64,000 bases of DNA from Hypericum androsaemum (Eukaryota > Streptophyta > Magnoliopsida > Malpighiales > Hypericaceae): the NCBI GenBank assembly GCA_963995505.1, contig OZ023190.1:6973344-7037343 (forward strand). Direction: 5' to 3'. The translations under genes and the position numbers were made by a program. The notes beneath the pieces were generated by a model. It searched no databases, was not told the origin of the DNA, and saw only the letters and a program-made list of their open reading frames with translations. Shown one piece after another: positions 56,817 through 64,000 of this stretch (position 1 is the stretch's first letter; each line of letters opens with the position of its first letter).

Positions 56817-59750
56817 CTAGAAGGTCTGCCTGGAGATAGAACGTGCTTGCTCATAAGCACTCTTCCTATCGTCAGTGTCGAGGGCCATTTCTTGGGCATA
56901 TAACTCAGTTGCCTCCACATGTTGTTCCTTAGCCTCTGCCACTTGACGTTTGAGCAAAATACAAGCGTCGTATGTTACCACCATATTTTGGGCCGTTTGA
57001 CTGGCCAACAAGAAAAGGCCTTTCACCTTAGCTTCATGTTGGACTAAGGTAGCTTAGAGACGGAGAACCTCATCTTCTACTTCAGCGAGTTATTGGGTAT
57101 GCTCATCTTTTAGGTTGGCTAAGTTAAGAAACTCTGCTGTTGTTGATTCAAGGAGAGCTTCCACATCAATGGCTACTTGGTGGCGGACATCTGCGATTGC
57201 CTTCCTAACAATGATCCTCTCGCAAAGTAGAAAATGCTCTTTGTACCTATTGAGAAGAGTTCTTAGTTATTTTCCATCATAATCAGAAATAAGATAGGGA
57301 ATGCGATGACTTATGCACGAGCAGTAGATTGAAGGTCACTTCAGAGATGGCATTTCAAGTCAAACTGAGCTCTGTTAAGAAATTGTTTGCCTCCTTCTTT
57401 GATTAGGTCGAGGGCAGTAAAGACTTTCAGGGGTGGTGCGAGATCGGGATCGGTCTCTTGGTGGGAGCTAACTTTACGAACATAGCAGACGACCGATTCA
57501 ATGGCATTAGAGATTTGTTCTCGCTAGGTAGAGAGGCTTCATCAAGAGTAGAGCTAGAATCGTGGATGGCAGTGTGGAGCACTTGTCACCGAACAAGGAA
57601 GCATCAATTTTATTCCCTTAGTGTTAGCTCATTTGCCTGTGATATCCATGCTTGCTAGAAGGACCTGCAAGAATGATTAAAGTGAAGGGTTAGCTATCCG
57701 TGCAAGATAAAAGAAGTCATGCTAAGTAGAGGTCAAACCATGTCAAGTTCCCAGCTTCTACGTGCAATGACGGTTAAAGTGTTGGTAGTGTGGTGTGAGG
57801 AAGAGCTGGCTGTATGAGGAGGGGGCACATGGATTCACATAATGACTTGAGGAGCGGTCGGGCCAGTCTTTTCAATTTCGATTTCCTCTCCAACCTCTTT
57901 AGCGTTGACTTCCTCTTCGCTTGGAGCTGGGACCGAATGAGCATCAGGAAGGCCTTAACATAGACTGTTTCATTTAGAGACCAAGGTTGAAGCTATGTAC
58001 TTTATCGCGACATCGAGGTTGTGTGAAGCACGTGTGGCTGATGGCTCGGAAGATGAGTGTTGTCATGACATGAATAAGAGTAATGTAAAAAGTTTACTAG
58101 CACAAGGTCAAGTGCATGAAGGTTGGTCCTTACCTCTCTCAATGGAGTTGATGGAAAATGCACAAGTCCAGCACGAGGGAAGGCTATTGGGTGTTACCTC
58201 CTGTACAAAATGACGAGTTACTAAGTATGCAATGCGAGTAATTACAAGGAAGAGAAAGGAAGATGGTTATACCTGGCGAGGGTAGACCGATGTCATTGAA
58301 GGCTGGGGGATCAGTTTTGGTTTCTTCGACTTACTCTGAGGGAATGGGCGTAAGCTTCTTCGAGCCCATTGTGTGACTTATAGCGGGATGCTTTGAAGGT
58401 AGTTGCTTTTGGGTCTGCTCTTCTTTGAAGATTGTGAAGGCATGTGCTAACTCGGGACTTCGAAGCTCCCAGTGTTGAAGGCCTTCCCACCAGGTCTTGA
58501 ACTCTGGAGTTCAACCACTACTCAAAGTAAAGTAATCCACAGTACTTCGGTTTAGAAGGTTGTCATTCATCTTAACAATTGGTTGAAGATCCGACCACTT
58601 CTTATCTTTGGTCCTCCTCTCAGCTTGATGTTTGTTGAAGGGGTAGGTGGTTGGGAATGGGATGTTTTGAACCAGACCGAGTTGTCTTGCAACAAACTGA
58701 GGGTTCTAAGGCTCGATGATCATCCTTGTGTCAACGCACCCGCTGATAAGATCCTAGGAAGTAAGTATGCTCCTCCAAGCATCAAGACTCGAAGATATAT
58801 CCAAAAAAGTGAGGAAGGGAGGGTGACACTTCTCTTTGATCAGTGGAGAAGCTTGGGTCCAGTAATGATCATCTGGGTCAAATGCCCGGAAGTAGACCAC
58901 CAGATCCACGTGGGGCTTAGTCACCTAAGCTTGGGAGAGGTGGTGAGCATATAAGTGCTTCGTTTTCTTATATGGAGGGGGTGTGCTTCCCACCTCCGAA
59001 AAGTATGCTAGACACCAAACTGCAACCATTCATAAGGGTCCTCTAGCACTAGTCTTTGGGGGGAGGGGGGGGGGGGTCAGCACGACGGTCTTGGACATAG
59101 TTGGACTTGTGGTTGTATAGGAGCGTAAGAACGAATGGTCCCATTGCCAACATTGTCCCATGCGAGAGAGCATAGGCCATATTGATGTAGTCTGAAGAGA
59201 GACGGGATGAGGATGGGCATACCAGGTGCCGTGATATCCATAGGAGGAGGAAGGCAACATGCTCACCTTCCTCAGTGAGGGCCTCGTCTGACTCATCTGA
59301 TAACTGATAAGCATCTATTGTATCCAGCAAAGCCCTTCGCTTTGGGCCTAAAGCTCTCATGGCATGTGTAGTCGTATTGGGGCACGGATTGTGTCACCAG
59401 TAAGCCATCTGGGCAAAGACCGAAGAGTGCAGCCAAGTTGTATAAGGTAATGATCTTCATTCTTACAAGAGTCAATGGTCGGGTTAGTACGTGGTAAGGT
59501 ATGTCATATGTCATGCTTAGGAGAGAATGTGCTTACTAGACTGAAAGAGGAACACATTCGCACTGGGACACCAATATAGGAGTAAAGCACCTAGAAGAGG
59601 GCAGCATGGCCTGAAGTTGCATGTTAAGAGGTATAGAGTGGAAGCGATGCCAGCTTGTTCCCATTGGCTTGAATAAAGTGACTCCATGCGTTTGTACCAT
59701 GAGTTATAGAGGGCATGTTCAGGGGGGGGGGGGGGAGGGAATGGGTGCAT
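56817..59750 (-). pseudogene. Antisense plant mobile domain (PMD)-like ORF inside the Tat element
   Basis: Reading the minus strand from a Met codon at 59750, a short poly-proline run is followed by YNSWYKRMESLYSSQWEQAG and LLGALLLYWCPSANVFLFQ (59700-59535). After a stop comes ITLYNLAALFGLCPDG (59452-59400). In a third frame follow EEGEHVAFLLLWISRHLVCP and YALSHGTMLAMGPFVLTLLY (59270-59110), then a second poly-proline run. This succession (Y..W......W...GI, L..A.L.FW....N.F, ITL.D.A.L.GL..DG, EHVAFL..W.S) is that of the plant mobile domain family (aminotransferase-like, PF10536). Further downstream NSRVQDLVGRPSTLGASKSR (58514 on) and a coiled-coil-like tail (EAKEQHVEATELYAQEM, 56955-56900) follow. 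It is broken by several stops and frameshifts. Extra ORFs, some antisense, are known in Tat elements; function unknown. Confidence 0.72.
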
Positions 59751-60687
59751 TCTTAAAATGCAAAAATGTTCGAGTTTCGTGGAGGTACGAATTGCTTCAA
59801 ACTCGGGTTGAACTTGTCTTGATACGAGACCCAGGCGAGACGAGGTGGAGTTCATGCACCCGGGTAGGTGCACATTTCATGTGCCTAGGTAGGCGCACCC
59901 CGTGGGATGGGTCAGCTTCGGAGGGTGCCCATTCGGGATGTGCTTGGAGGAAGGCCGCGGTGTGCTTCGAGTAAGGCCGCCATACACTTGGGTAGGCGCC
60001 CCTTCCTTGCACCTGGGTACCCATTACGGTGCTTGCTAAAGCGTATCGTGATTTTGGGATTTGGGTGTGTCGGATGGAATTTTCTTGGTGTTTCCCGAAT
60101 AAGATCAAATTTTCCCAACTCGTGTTTGTGAGTTGGGTTTATTTCTATTTGGGCCGGGCCGGGATTGCTTGCTTGGTACGGCCTGACAGCACTTGATCGG
60201 GAATCAAGTATTTATTTTGAAAGTCAGCTTATGCTAGGCCGAGAAGATCTCTCTACATTAGGAACGATCATCGCTTAGAGCGGACTACTCGGGAGTGAAT
60301 CTTGGGGATTTTTGGGTCTTTATTGAGGGCGGTTGGAGTTTTCCTACTATAGGCCGAGCTGATTTGGAAGTAATTTGCTTGCTCGAGACGGAATTTCTTG
60401 CCTTGGAAGGTCGGCTTGAATTTTCCTATTCTAGGCCGGTTGAATTGGAAATGGTCTGAAGGAGTTTCTATATTCTTAAGGACGAAGTTAGGATGAGACT
60501 CACTATAAAAAGAGGGATTGGGCGAAGAAGAGATCATGACCAACACAACTACACACAAGTCTTTATATATCATTGGTGCTTTTCTTTTCCTTAGCCCGTA
60601 GTCCGTAGCCTTAATATAGTTAGGCCGACTTTGGGACAACCACTCCAGATCTGTCTCGGGTTCTTTGTTCACTTATTCCTCTCAACA
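59742..60687 (+). repeat. 3' LTR of the Tat element
   Basis: Starts TGGGTGCATTCTTAAAATGC after a G-rich purine tract and ends CCTCTCAACA. The middle (59850-60030) is GC-rich with several diverged copies of GGGTAGGCGCACC-like text. TATA-like CACTATAAAAAGAGG is at about 60501. Confidence 0.75.
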
Positions 60688-60715
60688 GATTCCTTAATCC
60701 GCCAGGTCTCACGAC

Positions 60716-61044
60716 CGGTTAACTCATCAACATATGCTGATTTCATGAAGCGCGAGGACTAGTCGAGGTACAAACAAGGGTTACTTCATAGGATTGAGAA
60801 AGTTTGTATAATTTGATTTCCTTTCTATTGTATAAAGAATTTTTTGGTTGAAATTTGTAAAAGTCAATGATTGATACATAATATATATTTAAGTATGTAC
60901 TGTCTTCACGTTTTTCTTACAAATTAAGCCCAGCGACGTAAATTATTTTTGGCCGCATGTTACGTAATGCGCATTTTGGGAATGTGAGAAAAGCATAATA
61001 AAAAAGGACAAATAATAACAAGTTCGACAAACGGGCAGAAAAAA
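60716..61044 (+). repeat. Dispersed ~325-bp repeat, copy 2
   Basis: Matches 39890-40220 in the same orientation. It begins about 30 bases after the Tat 3' LTR and stops where the next repeat-rich block begins (GAGCATGGATTGGG). Non-coding. Confidence 0.8.
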
Positions 61045-61175
61045 GAGCATGGATTGGGTACAGGATTTTCAATTATGTACTGTCCAGAATAAAGACAAAA
61101 TGGTCAATTGAGAAAGGAACGCTACAACGATTGGAGAGAGAGGGAAGTGTGTGTGGGGGGTGGGGAAGGGGGGGA

Positions 61176-61605
61176 GTGGATTGGGTACGGAGTGAAGAAA
61201 TTGATTCCGTACGGTTTGGAGTGAAGGGGGACCGCAGTGACAAGCGCAATTATGTGATAATGGCAAGTACAGTTATGTGATAATGGCAAGCGCAGTTATG
61301 TGACAATGGCATGTGTATTTGTGACAGTGGCAAGTCCCCGTTGATGATAATGGCGCGCGTGGTTTTTTTTATTTTGGTCCCCCCGTATTTTAGCATTTTT
61401 GTAAAAAGGTCACACTGGCACGCACAGTTATGTGATACTGGCATGCGCAGTTAAGTGATAATGGTATTTGTATCCGGCCTGCGTTTGTGCGTGGCTTTTT
61501 TCATTTTGGTTCCCGCATTTTAGCGCGTTTGCAAAAAAGTCTCTGCGTGTCTTCATTCCAAACGGTTCAGAATCTAAGCATTCCGTGCCCAATCCATACC
61601 CGGGG
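61176..61605. mobile_element. Fold-back element with internal ~23-bp tandem repeats (copy B)
   Basis: Inverted ends: GGATTGGGTACGGAGTGAAG...CGTACGGTTTGGAGTG on the left and the complement of CATTCCAAACGG...CGTGCCCAATCCATACCC on the right. Inside are 23-bp repeats based on GGCAAGCGCAGTTATGTGAT at 61240-61345 and again, more diverged, at 61415-61475. No coding capacity. Confidence 0.65.
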
Positions 61606-61644
61606 AAGGGGTGGTGGTTGGACACGTGGGTTTAACTTTTTTTT

Positions 61645-62791
61645 GGGAAAATTACTGTCATGTCCTTAGTGTTTGGCATATTCGCCTCTCACCCCCTGTA
61701 TTTTGAAAATCGATTAAAAACTTCCCCTAGTTTGGAGAAATTATACTCTCAGGCCCCTCGCTGATGTCATCTGATATCATCGATCAATTTTTTTAAGTAA
61801 ATGACTTATATACCCTTACAAAAATCAATAAAAAATAATAAACTACATCTTCAACCTCTAGATCTAACCAAACACAGAAATTTAAAAAAAAACTCAACCC
61901 AGAAATCACCCCTTCGTCTTCTTCTCTTCATCTCCTTGAAAACCAAACTTGTTCTTATGACGACCGACAGCCTTAGCTCGTGGAGGGAAACCCAATCAAA
62001 TTCTGGCGACGTCGTACCTTCCAAGGTCAAATTCTGGAGAAACCAAATCGAAACCCCTATCCCAATGTCAGATTCTGGCGAAACCCAATTATGTCCTTTT
62101 GACATTCTTGGAGCCCCGCCAGATCGAACGGAGATCACCAAGGAAAATGAAGACGACGATGTCGCCGATGGTTCTTGGCGGCTCAGAAAATAACCACCGA
62201 CTGGACCGACACGGCGAGCTTCTTGCGGTCGGCCTGGGAGGTGGTCGCGGTCGTTTAAGCAGATCTGGGCAAGGTTGGTGCGTTGACGCCATCATCGTGT
62301 TCCCCTCGTCGTCACTGTCCTCTGGGCCGGAGGAGTCCCGACGTTGCCAGACAGGTTTTGGGTCCACCTCCATCGTCCTCCTCCGTTGAACAAGAGCCAT
62401 AAGGTTTCCTAGAAACCCAAGGACCCAAACATAACCATAACTCCCAAGAACCTATACTTGAATTCGAACGGCGGTGGCGGTGACGGTGGCGGTGGCAGTT
62501 TGAAATAATTGAATTTGGTTCACTTAGGTGATTAAGAATAAGTACTTGAATTTATTGTTTTGGGATGTTCTTCGTGTTCTTGAGAGATTGAAGATGAAGT
62601 TTGAGGTTGAACATGAAATTCAAGGAAAAAAGTCTTTTTACGACAAAAAAAGAAAAAATATTTGCTGATGTCGGCGAGAGACCTGAGAGTATTATAAAAC
62701 CAAATCTCACAGAGTTTTTAATCGATTTTCAAACAACAGCGGGGGTGAGAGGCGAATATGCCAAACACCAGGGGCCTGACATTAATTTTCT
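61645..62791. mobile_element. Mutator-like long-TIR element 4
   Basis: Left arm GTGTTTGGCATATTCGCCTC and TCACCCCC matches the complement of the right arm (GAGGCGAATATGCCAAACAC), with further pairing over about 180 bp. The flanks CTTTTTTTT (61636-61644) and CTTTTTTTA (62792-62800) fit a 9-bp duplication with one mismatch, though low complexity weakens this. The core (61960-62400) is GC-rich with a 130-codon frame at 61801-62193 that I do not recognise (TTDSLSSWRETQSNSGDVVP), possibly captured. Confidence 0.75.
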
Positions 62792-62869
62792 CTTTTTTTA
62801 ATCTTTTTTATTCATATATTATACTAAAAAAATCAAATTATATTTTATTTAACCTAATTTTTTGTTGTA

Positions 62870-63170
62870 AGTATTAATTAATATTTATCATTTTAATATA
62901 ACTTGTTATGTCATTTGTATAATCAAATATGTCATTTATTATATTCGGAGATACCATTAGTCATAGTCGGACAAGCCATTTTAACATAATTAGGTATACT
63001 ATTTAATTAATTAATTATAAGTTTTATTAAATATTAACCAGGGCATGAAACTATACATAGTCGGGCATGCCATTTTAACATAACCAGATTTGCCATTTAC
63101 TTTATAATTACATTTATTTATTTAATTATTTATTATAAATTTTATTAGATATTAACCGAGCATGAATTTG
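62870..63170. repeat. Diverged tandem-like repeats (GGCATGCCATTTTAACATAA type)
   Basis: Related phrases GTCGGACAAGCCATTTTAAC, GTCGGGCATGCCATTTTAAC and ACCAGATTTGCCATTTAC recur with irregular spacing in very AT-rich DNA. They resemble the ordered array at 63735-64000. Confidence 0.5.
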
Positions 63171-63349
63171 GTACTGGACAAGTGTTTCCTGTCCCGTTCA
63201 GGTAGGGGTAAAAATGGTAAAAAAATATAAAGGTAAGACACGCGTGTCACAGAGAGAGGGATATGCCAAGTGTCACTCAGAGAGAGAGGGGGGAGGGGGT
63301 TGTTCAACGCGTGGACCTCCCCCCATTTTTTTGATTTTTTTTAAATCTT

Positions 63350-63713
63350 GCCAAAATTACCCCCTAGTCCCTGGTGTTTGGTCATCCTCCCTCTCGGGTC
63401 CCTACATTTTCAAAAATGATTTTACCGTCTCTCGACTTTAGTTTTAGAAACTCTCGGGTCCCTGGCTGACGTCAGCACCCATTTTTTTAGTTTTTTGTCA
63501 AGGAAAATGACCAAAATACCCTTGAAGATGATAAGTTTTTTTTTCTTTTTTTGAGGGTATTTTGGTCATCTCCATTAAAAATGAGTGTTGATGTCAGCCA
63601 GGGACCCAAGAGTTTCTAAAACCAAAGTCGGGGGACGGTAAAATCATTTTTGAAAATGCAGGGACCCGAGGGGGAAGATAACCAAATACCAGGGACTAGG
63701 GAGTAATTTACCC
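63350..63713. mobile_element. Long-TIR MITE, almost entirely inverted repeat
   Basis: Left half (ATTACCCCCTAGTCCCTGG, TCTCGGGTCCCTACATTTTC, AAACTCTCGGGTCCCTGGCT) is repeated inverted in the right half, leaving only a short T-rich loop near 63530-63560. Arm identity is visibly higher than in the other long-TIR elements, suggesting a younger copy. The sequence of the tips resembles elements 1 and 4. Target duplication not resolved. Confidence 0.85.
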
Positions 63714-63734
63714 ATATTTTTGTAATAGACATTT

Positions 63735-64000
63735 TCTGACATGTTATTTTATCGTAACCAAGCATGACTTTTTATCGTATCCGGGCATGTCAAATGATCG
63801 TAACAAAGCATGATTTTTTATCGTATCCGGGCATACCAATTGATCGTAACCAAGCATGTCTTTTATCGTATCTGGGCATGCCAATTGATCGTAACCAAGC
63901 ATGACTTTTTATCTTACCCGGGCACGCCAATTGATCGTAACCAAGCATGCATGTTTATCGTACCTGGGTATGCCAAATGATCGTAACCAAGCATGCTTTT
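63735..64000. repeat. 46-bp tandem array (two 23-bp half-units), continues past window end
   Basis: The phrases GATCGTAACCAAGCATG and TTTATCGTATCCGGGCATG alternate regularly about six times; each is about 23 bp and the two halves are themselves similar (GCATG...AT.GTA.CC). The array is cut by the window edge. Confidence 0.85.

Larger units (their letters stand above)
42366..60687 (+). mobile_element. Ty3/gypsy Tat-type retrotransposon (18.3 kb with nested insertion)
   Basis: LTRs at about 42366-42803 and 59742-60687 share TTTGCTTGCTC, TTTCTTGCCTTGGAAGGTCG, AGAGATCATGACCAACACAA and TAGCCCGTAGTCCGTAG. The primer-binding site is TGGCACGCCTGGTGG (42810-42824); a G-rich purine tract (59721-59740) precedes the right LTR. 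Domain order is gag, protease, RT, RNase H, second (archaeal-type) RNase H, integrase, then an antisense frame. The second RNase H and this order mark the Tat lineage. The RT is interrupted by another retrotransposon (47940-54450). Heavily mutated. Without the insertion the element is about 11.8 kb. Confidence 0.88.

Noticed and set aside
63735..64000. Regular repeat pattern suggesting a CRISPR-like array
   Set aside because: There are no unique spacers: both half-units are repeated. The genome is a plant nuclear genome.
1..64000. tRNA or rRNA genes
   Set aside because: No cloverleaf-like sequence with conserved internal promoter boxes or rRNA core sequence was recognised by eye; tRNA-complementary bits are only retrotransposon primer sites.

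Overview
This is a plant nuclear genome window. The genes have GT-AG introns, and the products are angiosperm families (ELF5, HIPL1, a DDT/WHIM protein, a BCS1-type AAA-ATPase). Copia, Tat, Athila-like, LINE, hAT and Mutator-like relics surround them. AT-rich introns and gene style suggest a non-grass angiosperm, probably a eudicot; I cannot name the species.

Region 1 (1-24.6 kb) is gene-bearing. A proline-rich ELF5/WBP11-like splicing-associated gene (+, first exon outside the window) is followed by a Mutator-like non-autonomous element with a perfect 9-bp target duplication. Next is a gutted Ty1/copia element whose 3' LTR is split by a truncated LINE. Then come HIPL1 (+, six exons, secreted/GPI-type glucose-sorbosone dehydrogenase family), a DDR4-like DDT/WHIM chromatin-remodelling partner (+, twelve exons), and an intronless AAA-ATPase (-) convergent with it.

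Region 2 (24.6-42.3 kb) has no intact cellular gene that I can see. It holds two abutting long-TIR elements (25.7-28.1 kb), an LTR-like segment, a degenerate copia element (29.25-34.44 kb) split in its reverse transcriptase by an 895-bp hAT-type insertion, a fold-back element with internal ~23-bp tandem repeats, a minus-strand LINE relic, a 241-bp hAT MITE with a perfect 8-bp duplication, and a second copy of the first copia family.

Region 3 (42.37-60.69 kb) is one large Ty3/gypsy element of the Tat type: gag, protease, RT-RNase H, a second (archaeal-type) RNase H, then integrase. It is interrupted inside RT by a 6.5-kb gag-protease-only Athila-like element in the opposite orientation. Between integrase and the 3' LTR the Tat element carries a long antisense reading frame that reads as a plant mobile domain (PMD) protein. 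All of this is decayed by stops and frameshifts. It is the most interesting part of the window.

Region 4 (60.7-64 kb) is repeat-dense: a ~325-bp copy of a segment also found at 39.9 kb, another fold-back element with ~23-bp repeats, two more long-TIR elements, and a 46-bp tandem array running off the window end. The four cellular genes are housekeeping or developmental and are not obviously functionally linked; everything else is layered transposon insertion.
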